From: Ascaris suum
Taxonomy: Eukaryota > Nematoda > Chromadorea > Rhabditida > Ascarididae
Assembly (NCBI GenBank): GCA_013433145.1
Contig: CM024170.1
Location: forward strand, 6,308,366 to 6,372,365
Length of the DNA: 64,000 bases
Reading direction: 5' to 3'
Numbering within the stretch: the stretch's first letter is position 1; each line of letters starts with the position of its first letter. Under the pieces are notes generated by a model that searched no databases, was not told where the DNA came from, and worked only from the letters and a program-made list of their open reading frames with translations. Shown here one piece after another: positions 1 through 14,879 of this stretch. A program made the translations under genes and the position numbers.

Positions 1-3000
1 TAGGAATGTCAGCAACAATGCCTGCACATACCTGTGCATGGAAATAATGATGCAAGAGCAAACCGTATGAGAATATTGCCCGGATGCAGATCACCGTGAA
101 CAAAATTATCGACGAATATCATTTTGAGTAGTGCACGTGCACCCATCAGTGCGACACGTCTTTTAACGCTCGCTGCCTGATGAGCTAGAATCTGAAAACT
201 GCCAACCTACGTCGAAAAAAAGCCTCACTGCAAGTGGCAACTACTTTTAGCAAGATCGTGGGCAATTGCTCATGCTGCTATAGAAGATTAAAGAATAAGA
301 TGAACCCTGATATTCTGACGGCGGAAGTCAAACGCTCCGCCAGTCGGCTATCAACTTCTCAATTTCAGCAAATACATTAGAAAGAAATATTTTCAAACAA
401 TGGGGCGTCATATGAGTAACCTCCTTTGCAACCACATGTCAAGATAGAACGCATCAAAAGTTTCCGAAGTAGTGCAGAACTGCTATTATTATTTCTTTAC
501 GTTCATGTAAATCAAGAAGGCGAGAAGCATTGTAAACTAATCCAGACTCAACAGTAGGAAATTTATGCAAGAAAATGAAAGGTTAAGAGGAAATACCTCG
601 TGATCTCCAGTGACAAGCCTATTAACATACATCCCCTCTTCGAATGTTTCGATAATCACGTCCTTCGAAAAGCATAAAACCAACGGAAAACGAATCCCTG
701 TCTTATCCACATCGAAATTCCGCGAGAAACGCTTAAAACATTTGTTTAATAATGTAAGCGAAGAAAATTTACATAAAGTTATGGTTCCAGCAATCTGCTC
801 GTGAGCATTACAACAAAAAGCTTCCTCGCAAGGTGACCTTTAAATTAAAGATAATGACTGAAAGACCGGTAAAAGCGAAAAGGAAGACCAATTAACGTTT
901 TTAACAGCTTTGACATCACTGAGGTCTTTAAAGAGTTGAAGCCAACAAGAAGACTAATTCACTAGAAAGTGACGGACTAGAGAAATACACAGCAAAGGAT
1001 AAGAATAAAACAGAAAGATAAAGAAGAGATGTAAATTTGAATGCACAGAATGCTGAATAGACAATATGAGCCGGAAGTGACCCAGGCACAATAATTTCTT
1101 TGAAATTATGCCATATGAATTTTGCAACCAGCTTCCTCTCAGTTGTCCTTTCACTTTCGTTTTCGAAAGCACACAGTAGGTGCATGTCATCACTGAACAT
1201 CAAAATGTGATCACAGTGTCTGCATCGACAGGACTGGAAAACAGGTATACTAAGTACTATAATAAAAATAAACCTTATATAGAATCAGCTTGAAGAACTC
1301 ATCAAAAAGTCATATGGATGTATCAACCTATATGCAAAATAGCTGCCGACCTATAGAAACCTGCCTTCCACATTCCGTTTTGAAACCTATGCACGAGCAA
1401 AAGAATGGTTCAATGGCCACAAAGATAACGCATGTGTTAAATAAGTTCGCTGGCTCCATTATGCACTCGTTCACACTTATTCGGAAGTCTCAATTGTGGT
1501 GTCTCTTTCCTTCTTCTAACTATTCTTTCTCGAAATATAACTGTCTTAAGCGTTCACTTCCGAGTGCTGAGCGCAACGGCAACATTCAAAAATAAGTCAG
1601 AAAAAGCGAAACGCAAAGAAATACTGCACCGAACTTTCAGCATAAGTTGCGAATGAAACCTCAGTAAGGAACATTTAATGGGAACTCGTTTCTTTATAAA
1701 TAAAGCAAAATTGATGAAAATAAAATCAACGAGATGAAAAAAGCATTTGAAAAGGAAACGGAAAACAATCTATGAAACCTTGAGAGCATTAGCTTCGTTG
1801 CGTAAATCGACTTGACGTTTAAGAACCGTTTCGAATTGATCTAAGCAAGAGATCGGATTGACGAACAATAAACTTGGGGCAATCATTTCCGCTAATCGCG
1901 TACAACAGCGCAAAATCGACAGGTCGATCTCAATGCTCTCACGAACACCACGCTCCGCTACCTGAACATATCGCTCCACGACGTAAAGTATATTAAAAAG
2001 CAGAGATTCTAGAGATCAGCGATAAGAATTATCACAATCTGCAGTTCTCGCACAACAAATAGGAATTTGGCTGCTTGAATGCATATCGAAGAACTAACCT
2101 ATTGCAAAGATCTTGCTGGCCACAACGTCAGCAATGTGTGCATTCCACAAGAAAACATCGCTCCTTTGAGGTTTCTTGCGATTCCTATATTCATCAACAA
2201 GCTCTCTCAAAGTTGCCTAGTAAACAACACTTTACTTCTTCAACAAACAGATACGTTAAATCAGCAAATGAGCTGAATGTGTTTTTGTCGCAAAACGAAT
2301 ATCTGCCATATTAAATCCGGCGATCCATATACCGCTTGCGAGGATGCATTACAACCATCGCGCTCACACAGATGAATTTACCCCTCTCAGCAGTCGCCCT
2401 TAACTGAAACCATCAACTGAAAAATGAGAGATGAAAGAAAGTTTTATATCTCCTCTCCCTTTTTCCCATTCTGCAAGACAGATCTTCTGACCGTTTGCGT
2501 TGTCAAACTGAAGTCGAGCTGCCACTTGCAACGTCCACTTCCCAAATGGAGAAAAGACTACTCCACATGGGGGCGGCACGGTCACATCAATAATGACCAA
2601 CCACAGCGATCTAAGCGTGGAATCGTTGAGGAATCGCGTATAACGAGCAGCAAACAACATTTTCCACGTTTCAAATGCAAAAGAACTATATCCTTAAAAT
2701 GATTTATACAGGAACAGATTGCGAACTTAAAAAACACTGAAAACGTCCTCTTTAACTTTGTAAATAAACGCCTATCGATTTCCCCCACAGTCACACACCG
2801 TTACAGGAAGGCGTAAATCAGCACGGAGGAAACGTTATATACCGGATCTAAACCGTTCCCCTCATGACAGTTCAGATAATCTCCGCTGCGCTAATGAAGC
2901 ATTTCTATTCGTTGGATGGTATCATAAGCACATTTCCTCGTCACACAAACATCTTATGACTGCAACTTCCTGCGCACCAAACCTTCAACGCAAGCAATAT

Positions 3001-5673
3001 TTTACAGCTGCATTAAAAATAGATGCCTTATATTATTACTACAAAGAGAGAGCAACAAACTTTGAAAATATAAAATATAAAACAAATAGTCTCATAGTTA
3101 AAGCGAAAGTGATTATAGATTTTCATGAACAGCGCAAAGAAAGCTGATTAATCGTAATATTGTCATCGGGAATCACTCACTTTAATAGCGACGTCGAGGA
3201 TCTTCTTGCCTTCTGGATGAGCAAACTTGATTCCCGTTGCTGCATAGAACTTATCAAGATCCACTTTCGCTTTATACACCTATGATAACACTGACATATT
3301 ACAAAATTCTAGCCACATTTGTGACATATCACAAAGTTATAGACGTATTTAACGAGCCTGTGAAGGGAAAAATGACTGCTTTGTGCCTGCAACGCGGAGT
3401 CCTATAAACTTCACAAAATGGAAAACTTGCTGCCAGTCAAGTACAATTCAAAATAATAGCGCACTTTCCTAGCATAAACACCTGCAGAATTCACAATCTT
3501 CTCAAGAAAGATTCTCGATTAAGCACGAGCAATGCAACGGTGGGGAAAGAAGCAAATCTTTAAGGTCGGACCCGTATTCCAGAAAAGTTTTGAGGAGATG
3601 TAGTTTAGACCGAAACCTGCAAAAGAATACGCACATTCTGGAAGTATTAAGGAAAGAAGCGTGCAATTATGTACAAATACAAGGATTCAGAGATCGCGCT
3701 AAATTACGCTAGGATAAAACACGTCGAAAAACACTTTCATGGTAATATTCTTTTCTCCCGAAAAAGTGTTGGTTCCAAAGAATAAAAACGTCGCCGAGAT
3801 GAATTCTGTGTGATGCTGAATTTTTCTGAGTTGGAACGGCTCCCGACCGTTCCCGTTACCGGGTAAAACTAGCTGGACGCATGAGGAAGCAAATATATAT
3901 GTGAAAAAGATTGTTCGGATCACCTGAGCTATGCAACCCGAGCCGATCGGGTCTGACTGAATGGCAACAATAAACGAACTCCAGTCGATGCCCGGAAACA
4001 ACGCGTCGAGTGCACTTCGCGACGCTCTACCCCAAGAACGATGCGTAGTCTTTGTGTGTAATACGGCCATCTATAAAGTTAAACAATTTTCAATTATCAT
4101 TAACGACATGGCTGAGGGGGCTAAATCCTTCATTATATCGGAAAAGACCTCAACTCGGGTTCATTGTAAAAAAACCCACCCTGAAAAAACAATCTGTTTT
4201 TATGAAAACCTCCTCATTATAAATGAACAACGGCTGCAATGAAGTGAAGGCTGCAAAACCGCTAACAAAAAAGGATATAAAGGGATTTGATTAAAAAGCC
4301 TTTAATTATCAGCTTCGGATGCTATTGCCAAATAAAGAAGAAAGAAGGAAGAAAAAGGCAAAGAAAGTCACAGAGAATGACACTAAGAAAGAAGGTGGCG
4401 TGAGCGCATTTAACTAAGCCTACTGAATCGTACTATCTGGTACGCATCTGGTACTTCAGAGATAATTACGACTTAAAAGATAATGCTTGAATATAAGCAA
4501 TATAAACACAACGAAATGCCGTCTAGACGAGATGACACCATCAACTAAGTGCTCTCTTAAGGTATATCTACTTAATCGTATCGATTCTCAACAACTGACT
4601 CGTAACTGATAGCTGCTGCGAATATTCTTCAAAACTTCAAACTGCAATTCACTTTCCAATCAAGCCGCACAACTGACTAAACCTCTAAAGCTAAGGATAT
4701 GTCTACTTTGATTAATAAATCAGTTAGCTATATTCAATAATGACGAAGATGATGTTAATAAAACCTTGTCGCAGAAATCCTTCGAGAAAATATCACGTCT
4801 TGTGCTTGCCCACTGTCCCAATTTCACAAGAGTTGGTCCACTCTTTTGGATTGTCCAAAGTGCAAAACTCCACCAAAGACGTCGAATTCGATCCGAACAC
4901 AACACCAAAGGACACGTTAAACCCAATGGTGCAAAACGAACAGAGAGCGTTGTAATCCTTAAGCAGAAGAAATTCAGTGATTCTGACACAAATATTACGA
5001 AATGAATCAAAATGTCACCAAATTAAGCAGATATATCAATACATGGAGAAGGCTTTTAAAAATGCTTCGGTAATTTTAGCTCGGTTGGTCACAGGTAACC
5101 GCCCCGAAGGACGCAACTAGATTTTTTACTTTAATAACGATTGGGCATCTTCCCTTCCCGCTCCGTCAACTCGCCTCCCTCACCTATGACTCGACCATCA
5201 TGACTTTTGGGGTCTATAAAACACCAAGCAAAAGCACTCATGATCTTCGCGAATGCTTCAACTTTTGCCAACAAACTAATCATTACTTCACGACAATGTA
5301 TGCTTCCTATTATAATCGATTCCCTCGTATTTTCTTTACTTTAAAAGCAGATTTTACATCGTGAGCTGCGTAGATAAATATTACGACTTAAGAGATAATA
5401 TGCACATAAATCAATAGGAGGAAAAGGCCTGAAGACGGAAGGAAGAGAAAGGGGAGGAGGGAATGAAAATGAAAAACGAACAAGGCAGTTTATAAAACAC
5501 ATAAAAGATGGTTACCTAACTGTCAACTTAAGCAACCATAGCGTTGTGCCAAATATACAGACGAAAAATCGTATAAATATATTCCGACTCCGTTCAATTT
5601 CTTCAACTCCTCTCTCAGCTCCAATTTCAGATGAGATAAGCCACGGACTTCGCAAACTTTTCATTACTGCATC
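1..5673 (-). CDS. ADCK2: ADCK2-type ABC1/UbiB atypical kinase, 3' end outside window
   Basis: Exons on the minus strand, 5' to 3', are 5673-5516, 4957-4765, 4070-3924, 3279-3181, 1961-1779, 731-597 and 191-32, continuing beyond position 1. All six junctions agree in phase. Counting from the ATG at 5664, the protein has a hydrophobic stretch near residues 34-46, the family KxGQ motif as KLGQ (95-98) inside KLGQWASTRRD, the ADCK2-style GSGCIAQVYKA loop (from 157) replacing the alanine-rich loop of other ABC1 kinases, the VAIK lysine (196), the QVDLRNEA helix, and the HGDLHPGN catalytic loop (334-341). Members are mitochondrial inner-membrane proteins linked to coenzyme Q and lipid metabolism, and all visible key residues are intact. 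The activation loop and C-terminus are missing because the window ends. The N-terminus is the least certain part: the acceptor at 5674 could be a cis- or trans-splice site. Introns of 222-1047 bases hold nothing I recognise. Confidence 0.9.
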
Positions 5674-5682
5674 CTAAAAATA
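5660..5682 (-). promoter_or_regulatory. Probable splice-leader acceptor and minimal uORF before the ADCK2 start
   Basis: On the minus strand TTTTTAG is followed by GATGCAGTAATGAAA. If this is a trans-splice acceptor, the leader carries a two-codon uORF (ATG CAG TAA) whose stop overlaps the main ATG (TAATG). If it is a cis-acceptor, the same bases read D-A-V in frame with the protein. No convincing upstream exon of the right phase was found, which slightly favours trans-splicing. Confidence 0.4.
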
Positions 5683-7090
<1,408 letters not shown>

Positions 7091-7091
7091 C

Positions 7092-7256
7092 TCAAAAAAA
7101 TGCGTCCTGGTCATTTGCGCCATTGCGACGAAGTTCGTGTATCTGCTTTGCACTCTCGTCAACAATTGCAGGGCATCTGGGCACTCCCGTTGCGAACAGC
7201 GAACCTGGCTGCGTTCGCAGTGCTAGAATTTTGCGCGAGGCATTCCCAAAGGGGCG
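7092..7256 (-). other. Unidentified open segment, possible exon or decayed coding sequence
   Basis: The minus strand is open here and ends at TGA (7094-7092). The read contains the stretch ESAKQIHELRRNGANDQDAF, which has a balanced, protein-like composition. A second coherent minus frame between about 7340 and 7490 (LGTPDDILWCYC) is interrupted by two TGA codons. No family is recognised. The group could be a decayed gene or an unknown transposon. Confidence 0.25.
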
Positions 7257-7886
7257 CTAGTGGGTTATAGAAACGCCCAAACTTCAAACAGAAACGTGCA
7301 GTTGTTAATTTAGAATGCAAAACTATGCCAACACGCAAAAGTTCACGTCAACAGTAGCACCAAAGTATGTCGTCGGGAGTGCCCAGCTTCTCTGCAAATC
7401 GTGCAGCATCCGGTCACAAGACACCCACAAGTAGTTTGCGCAACATTCGCTGATTAACCTCAATGCACATCCATGAGCGTAAATATTTCGTAAATATTTC
7501 GACACTCTAATACCTGACAAGTTAAACTCGCAGATCTGACAGATACAAAGGAATGAAGCATGCAATCAAGACATTGACCAATCAAATCACCATTTTTTTG
7601 CAGCCCTAAAATCCATATATTAGTACAGAGCTTGAAAAATCCTTTGTAATGGGTGTCATCCTTAAGCCAGCATAAACTAAGACGAGCCAACCGAAACTTG
7701 AATAAAGATGAAGGATGGGAAGCACGTGAATTCTGCATTTATGAGCGGCAACCTTTTCGTAGAAGCAACACAATTCTAAATAGTCAATAAACTCTCAGAA
7801 ATTTTGGCCACAGCTGCAGCAAATACAAACTCGCAGCAGTTTCCTTATCCATGCTGAAACAAACGTCCTGGACCAAACTTACTGAC

Positions 7887-8097
7887 CTCAAGAGCATCCC
7901 TCTCCCATCGCCGGTCGCGGGGTTCGCTCGTAGAAACTGGACGAGGTCATTTTTTGTATGAAACAAGAGAAGATGATGCAAACGCTCCCTGAGGTTAAAC
8001 TGAAGGGAAGTCAAAGCCAATGCAACAGTCGGAGCATTTGGAAGCCAGCTTCGAAGTGCTCTAATGAAAACAGCTTGTTGATTAATCGTTGTAAAAG
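7887..8097 (-). CDS. Unidentified candidate exon
   Basis: A good acceptor (TTTCCCGTTCAG) precedes 8097 and a good donor (GAG then GTCAGTAAG) follows 7887. The frame between them is open and rich in helix-forming residues, including the run LRERLHHLLLFHTKNDLVQF. I do not recognise the protein, and flanking exons could not be joined with confidence. A LINE fragment lies immediately upstream, so it may be part of an element. Confidence 0.3.
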
Positions 8098-8149
8098 CTG
8101 AACGGGAAAGGAGAGAATGAAGGAAACGTATTTAAAAATCATTGAAGCG

Positions 8150-8345
8150 TGAAGCATTTACCTTCTCCATCATACTGAACACTGCACAAGTGAGTGATAC
8201 GGGTCAATAATTCTGAGGTTTGAGGTCACAGGTGAACCTTGGACTTGTCCTTATGAACAGGCCGATGATCACCCCCTTCTCTGAGTAGCTTCACTGAATA
8301 AATAGCGAACGAGAGAATAAGTTTCAAAATGGGACTGAGGTGACT
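8150..8345 (-). pseudogene. LINE reverse-transcriptase fragment (CR1-like)
   Basis: The minus strand reads LKLILSFAIYSVKLLREG, a second frame contributes VIIGLFI, and then PQNY-stop-PVSLTCAVFSMMEK. This matches the order expected in CR1-like RTs, where a conserved 'P..W..A.V.P..KKG....NYRP+SLT....+.E+' block opens the palm domain. A stop codon and frame changes show it is dead. It lies downstream of the tail of the next element and so appears to be a separate insertion. Confidence 0.6.
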
Positions 8346-8794
8346 TCTGTTGTTTCTCGAGGAAACTGTGAGATGCGCCAAAAGGAGAGGTGCTGTTGCG
8401 ACGAAGGAAAAGACTGTAGTTGTTTGTCAACGTCAGTAGCAATGATATCAACATAGCACAGAAGGAAAAGCGGTTAAAGGCCTCAAAGAACTGAAAAACA
8501 TGATGCCCGTGGCTGTCGTCAGGTATAAGCACGGATATGGGAATGTGCTGGAAAATACGGGCGGCAAGCTTGTCTTCATGGATTACGACTGTGAAATCAT
8601 CATGTGGGGTTTCGGTGTTATCACCTAGGTTTATCCTTACGTCAACGCAGAGGTGGAACTTAATGGTCACATGTATAGCCCAATGAACTTCGTAACAAGG
8701 ACTGAAGCGAAATATTGCTCTCTCGAGGTTTAAAGTGAACCTTTGTGTGGTTTAAACCGAACAAACTAGCCACCTGAAGAGGCGAGTACGTCAG

Positions 8795-9840
8795 CATATT
8801 ATTTATTTATTTATTTATTCACTTTATTTCAACGTCGCGAAGTCGAAAACATTCAAAAGTATGTGAACATGAACAGGATGAAGGTAAAAACATTCACAAA
8901 GCTACAGTTTAGGCGAATAGACATTAAATACATAGCAGCAGCAACAATGTGCAGGTCTAAAAGTCTCAGGCACTGCTTGGAAGCAGAGGGAGTGGATGCA
9001 TGATCATATCGGCCACTCGTCCCAGACTCATGCAACAGGAAACTGGAAGCTGTGCACAACACTGCTTGTGCGACATTTTTTTGACCAGCTCGACGTGAGC
9101 GAGGAGGGGCACGGTGAAATATCTGAAGAGCTTAACACAATTTTGTAACAAAGGATCAAGTCAAAATTAAGTCTGCGATATTCCATTACTCCAATTTAAA
9201 GACTTTTAGTCTGCTAGTGCAATTTAGCTGATATGGGTCACGTCAAATTCTGTGAAAAGCAATACAGATGAGGCGTTTCTAGGCATCTTTTAACAACTGA
9301 CATTAGTAACCAAATAAGTGAGCATTAACAAGGAGCCAGCATTCTATAATAGGTCTCCAGTAAGAGGTGAAGGCCATCCGATAATGTTCAATACATCCGT
9401 GTTGCAAAGCGAGGAGAATGCAGTCTGCAATTTTCGGCGGCTTTTCAGCAAAAACATTTAATCATCATGATCATCAATAAAATTCGAGGTCTAATATAAC
9501 ACCAAGGTTACGAACATCGTCTGTAGTGGACAGAATTTTACTTCCCAGCTTGAGAAGACATTCATGTTGGATATTGACATCACATTTCTCACGGGAAACA
9601 TTTAAATGCCATAATTTCGACTGGTTCGCGAATGCATAAAGACCTTTTGCAGAATGTAGAAGATTTGGAGATCCTGCAAAGGACGATAAATTCTGAATCG
9701 GAGCTCACCAGCAGAGAGTCTGTTGATACTCGGGATGTTATCAGAAAAACCTAGCTAATGTGTACGGGGAACGAAGGAGAACCGAAGACAGTACTGAGGA
9801 TTGGATGTGAGGTGGAATAGGTGCCTCCCATTTTTACTTG
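8795..9840 (-). mobile_element. 5'-truncated CR1-like LINE relic with TTTA-type tail
   Basis: Read on the minus strand from high to low coordinates, decayed frames give an RT C-terminal region. About 9665-9480 reads ANQSKLWHLNVSREKC then VRNLGVILDLEF, the usual 'W.L.....KC' and 'DLGV..D' blocks. About 9430-9350 reads a SYVRPIIEY-like block. About 9200-9130 reads EYRRLNFDLILCYKIV, a signature of the CR1 C-terminal region. The end carries (AAAT)n at 8798-8820, as expected for a LINE 3' tail. Several stops and frameshifts make it inactive. Confidence 0.75.
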
Positions 9841-9849
9841 AGAAGTTCG

Positions 9850-12800
9850 TCCACATAAAAGTGTCAGAAAAATTTACTCGGGTTAGTTTTCAAATGAGCC
9901 TTCACTAAAGAGCGCCTGCACGTGCGCCACTTCGTTTTTGTCTTTGTCATTCGTGCAGAAACCCAATCGCATAAGATATTTCAATAGAGGATCACAACGT
10001 AAACTTATAACATCCTACAGTTCCAAATCCACACGGCATCTGAGACACAACGATCTCCAACACCATCACTTCTGGATGAAATCATTTCCTTTCGCAACAT
10101 TTGCTATACCTCCAAACAAGCAAAACGAAAAAAAAAACGGATGAAAAGGTCGAACATGCCGCTGAGGTTACATGTCACTTCAGAATTTCGTGAATGGATT
10201 TCGTAGCTCACGCTGACGAGCCTCTCGTGATCTGCTTGACATCTTCAACTATGCTCATATGTCTTCATGTGCTACAAAATAGCGACAGCACTGAGGTCGG
10301 CCAGTGTAGCAACTTCCAGTTCTTCGAGCTTTTTTGTAATTGCGGTTAGTGCAATCGTTGAAACGTAGAGTGAAAAATCGATAGTTTCTTTCTCCGTTCT
10401 CAGCTAAACGCAAATGTGGTTTTTTTAAAGCGTCGTTTGACTCGTCGTTCCTATCCACATCCGTTGGCTAACTCGGTAGAGGATTTGCCATGTTGTTGGT
10501 CAACGATTAGCACAGTATGCTGTGGGAACGTTCGAAGCCTCAGTCATACTGTTTTGATTTGAGGCTCTCATGGAATTTGTCGATTGAAGTTCGCTGCGAT
10601 AATTGCTGCTCCTGCTGTTCACTCAGCTGGAACGCATATGTGTCGCACAAATGAGTGATGACTGCATGTTGAGTATATTGTATGCTGGGCAACATGTGCA
10701 CGTCGACGTTTCGCACTTCTGAATGAGACAACCTCAGATAGCAGATTCTTCCCGGTCTGTTAGGTCCGCTTGATTTGCTTCTTCCATTAACCAACAGATC
10801 TGATTTTCTGGTTAACATATCGGATAACATGAAGTGATAGCCACGAATTCATTCACGAACAATTCTGAATCAGCTGTGAATGAAATTAATCACGCTCGGG
10901 CACTTCGACGAGACCAGAGAATTAAAAGGAAGGCGATGAAGAAGAATACGAAAGGAAAGGTTAAAGCGAAAATAAGCAAACAACGGAACTTCTTTTCAAA
11001 TTCTCTGTAATACTTCTGCTATTGCAGTGCGAAACGAGATCAAAGTTCACTGACGATGTTGCAAGATTTCCTTCTTATTTCGAAAGCCATCGAAGCTTTC
11101 TCACCAGCGGAGATAATCTGTTCGCTCTAGTTTAGATAATTCTCGCCTTCTTCTCGTTGGTTAGCAATGATATCGAAGTTGGTTTGCAAACAGAGAGGAA
11201 AACGTTTCATGATAAATGAAAATCAGCATTGCGGTCGCGACACTACCAATTCTTCTGTTCTGAAATGCTGTTGTCAGTTGTAACGAACGAAAATTTTCGT
11301 TCAATCGTTCGTTCACTGCCTAAAATTCCACTGAATTAATGGACTACCCTCATCGTTTTTGAGATGGAATTGGAAGTTAAACGAGAAATTTGAATTTTAC
11401 GACCACGAGAAGACAAATTAATAGACCTATGCAGCTGCGACTGGAAAAATTAACAAAAATATGCAATGAAAAAAGAGTAACAATCTACTTACTGGTCGAT
11501 AAGAACGTTGCTTCACAGTTAATTTAAATCTTTACAACCTGAAGTCTTTAACTTCATTTGTAAACAACCTTAAAAACATAAAGTAATACAGCGGACTAGT
11601 AAGCAATGAAGTTAATGAAGTCCTTTATGAAATATATCCTTAATGAAGTTAATGAGGGAAATTTTAAAGGACTATCACACCTATTTCGGTTGGCCTGCCC
11701 TTGCTGCAGATTAACCAGCCTTAAGTCGTGATGCTGGTTTTCCATTTCGTTTTGCCAATGTGAATGATTCTAGTTTTATTTTATCAACTCTCGCTTGTCC
11801 GCTCATAAGTGAGCCTCGCTCCTTAGTCTTCGTCAGTTGAAGTTTCAGAAGCATGAGGGTGAGAGATTAACAACCGCAGCACTTCTGTTTGCTGTTCTTC
11901 GATGGTAGAAACTGAATTTGAAGTAATCAATGGTCTCAATGATGAGGCAAATTACGATGGCCAACCTGAAATCCAGCACCTCCGACATGGTGTGTTATTT
12001 CTCCAAGTTCTTTTCGGATACCGCCCTGCGGTTGCGAAAAAAACTGCTGGTTTCTGCTGAGCCTATCAACAGCTATACTTGCCAGTTTTTTACTCGTAAA
12101 TGGTAGAGGTTCCGGAAGAAAAATGGGGTCCTTTGATTCGATCATATAGTCCAGGTTCTCAAACCTCATGTCCGTGGATGGATCTGTGCCACCCACTCGC
12201 TTGATGTTTACTCTTCGAATGCACCACGAATTATTGTGTTAATGGTTCCTAAAACAAAATGTTGTCATTGATCTGAAGTGGTATCTATTCAAACTATTTA
12301 TCTTGATCTTGTGGTCTTAAAAGATCTTGAAAGACCTTCCGTGCGAATATTTTATGGTATGCAGAAACCAGCAACTTTCCTCCAGTCATTAGTCTCCGAT
12401 ATCTTCGCACATCAGAAGCATTCGACTGCCGCCAGAGATCGATTTTACATCATCACTGAATGAAAGGAGTGAATTATTTCCTAATGACACACGATCTTTT
12501 CTCATTGGACTTTGATGTCATGGCGATAGTGCAGTGAAGATTGGATAGGATTTGCCAGCAAACGCGATGCTCTGCCAGCAAGTGCGCTTCTCTTCTGCCA
12601 TTCTTTTTCTCAAATGCCTTTTTTCCAGTCGATATCAACAGCAGCGCCGTTCTCCATGAGGGTTAGACTGACCATTGTTGGACTTGAAATGAAAAAAGAA
12701 CGGCCGCTCAGTTTTCTTCAGAAACGGTGTCTGAATCGAATCTCAAGCACGTATGGATCGGGAACTCGTGCCAAAAACGTTCGACCTGTTTGTAACGATA

Positions 12801-13430
12801 TTTTGTGGAAAAATCCATCGAATTCTAGACAACTGCTACGGAAACAGTTAAGCACTTTCCCGTTCTTGATGAACTGCCTGTTGTAAGACTAAAATCCCTC
12901 ATAATTTCACTTCTCCCGAAAACTGCAAATGTGGCTTCTTCCAGCGCGTTGTACAACTAGTGTCGACCAACGGAAAGGAGTTGCTCGTTGCTTCTCCTAT
13001 TGACCATGTGAATGGTCCAGCTGTCTGCACACGTTTACGGAAGCGTACGACTTTCCCATAAAGTATCACATTCAGTTGCAGGAATGCTTTAAACAAAGTG
13101 TTCATCATTTATCAGCTTCAGTGACCTATGCAGAACGACTATGTGGAAACTGTGCGTCCGACCTTTTATGTCACATTTCAAGTTTTCCACTTTCTTTCAT
13201 CGATGCTCTTACAATTCTGACGGAGAGGAGTACGATGTAGAACCCGATATGCTCATAGGGGAAACTTATAAATGGAATTTTACTCCGTCAAAAAATTAAA
13301 TTGCAAAGTAGAATCAGAGTGAAAAAGATACTTGCGCAGATGGTGTTTGTAAACTTTCCGTGTCGCTTTTGTTGGCTGTGAGTGGCTCACCTGTTAACAC
13401 CTTGGCGTTTCTGCATTGTCTTCCATTGTT
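9850..13430. other. Intergenic, no recognised gene
   Basis: No protein family is recognisable. The longest protein-like frames are minus 10540-10830 and minus 11936-12196 (containing SKDPIFLPEPLPFTSKK). Both lack family landmarks. Their position downstream of a BEL/Pao integrase relic on the same strand makes decayed retrotransposon sequence possible, but I could not match gag, protease or RT blocks. Confidence 0.4.
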
Positions 13431-13439
13431 TCCTTTTTA

Positions 13440-14740
13440 GCATTTAATAACGAACATCCAGATCCTTTCAACACTTTCAAGGGATAGAGAAGACAGGACG
13501 CACAAAATCCTTCCATTACCTGCACGAATTTGATCGGTCCTAATTCAATTATCACCTTCTTCATTCAACTTGGCAATATGAGCCAAGTTCCGCGCGGTAA
13601 ACTTCCATCTTTTGCGAAGAACGACCTCATTGAGAGACATATTTCTCCCTAAGATCTTTATGAGAACGTTGTGTACCGTAATGAAGCATATTAAGATAAT
13701 CTTCTCCAAAACTTCCAAAATGTGCTCAAATGTTGCTGTATTCCACTTCACTGTTCGAGCAAATCTTTGAATGTTTAGTTTCATAAATTCCGGACCTTCT
13801 TTCGATGGAGCGCTAAGTGGTGGCAACACTTTTGGCTATAAAAAGTGCGGTGGTAAAATATCTAACAAATCCTTGGAGACGTAAGTTAAATGACGTTGAT
13901 TTATTAGGCGATCTACCTCAGCTACAGCGTTCTAGATTCTTCACAACTGTGACGTTTTTTCGCAATTGTCTTTTGGATATATTTCGTAGCAATCCCCACT
14001 GATCATTCGAGAATGCCTTATTCCCATAGTGTGGATGCCGCAACAAGGTGCCACTCAATCACTCGATTCCTAGCAAAATCTTTAAGCTCTTTTAGTGTTG
14101 CTGAGGTCAGCGAAAATTTGTTCCATTATTTAACAAAATTATGCGTAGAATTCCCTTTCTAGCGATAAAACGTTGTAAATTGTCTACAAAACTTTGCAGA
14201 GCGGTTATCTGCCAATTCTAAATGAACAGCTCTTGTGGACGTATAGGTAAACAAGGTGGCCCACTTTCTTGTCCTTCCCATGCCACGATACATTTTACTG
14301 CACTGAAGTAATTGAGTAGTGCATACATCTATTTCAACAGACGATATTAGATTCTTCATGGTGGTCGAAAAGCCGCTGGAATTCCTGAGTGAAAAAGTGG
14401 TTGGTGAACATGCAAAAGCAGTAGTTCAGCGATTTTGACATAACCAGCTCAAAAAAAAAAATCGGACTTCTCCATTTTTTGCGGCAAACCTTTCGCCGTT
14501 AGCCGTCCTCCACAACGCCACAATCGATATTCATGCCAATATAATTCCCATTTTTCGACTACGAATTTGTCGTTGGATCTGTCGAAATAACCACAATAAC
14601 CACTGCTACACAATTTTGCTGTTACCACCTTGGAGAACTTCTGATGCAGAAATTGATGCCAACCATTTACGTTGCGAATAGAAAATTTTACGAACGAATC
14701 GCAACTCCGAGCAGTTGCGCTCACTAGCAAAATCGAGAGC
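13440..14740 (-). mobile_element. BEL/Pao retrotransposon relic (integrase region)
   Basis: Minus-strand frames appear in BEL/Pao order. About 14570-14500 has LYWHEYRLWRCGGRL, the linker before integrase. About 14280-14160 has RKWATLFTYTSTRAVHLEL, the integrase core around its first acidic residue. About 14110-14055 has SATLKELKDFARNRVIEW. About 13920-13850 has RLINQRHLTYVSKDL. About 13700-13560 has DYLNMLHYGTQRSHK followed by a frame like the C-terminal 'RGxW' block. Stops and frameshifts break it repeatedly. Neither the RT/RNase H region nor flanking LTRs in the same orientation are evident, so it is a truncated fossil. Confidence 0.75.
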
Positions 14741-14879
14741 TAGAATGATTTTAGCGCGAAAGCGAGGAAGAAGAAAAATAGTTTAATCTCTGCTGAACAG
14801 TTTTACCGCAAAATAAAATTTAACTGCAAATTGAACACGAAAAGCTTGCATAATCATTGTAACCGTAAAAAGCAAGATA

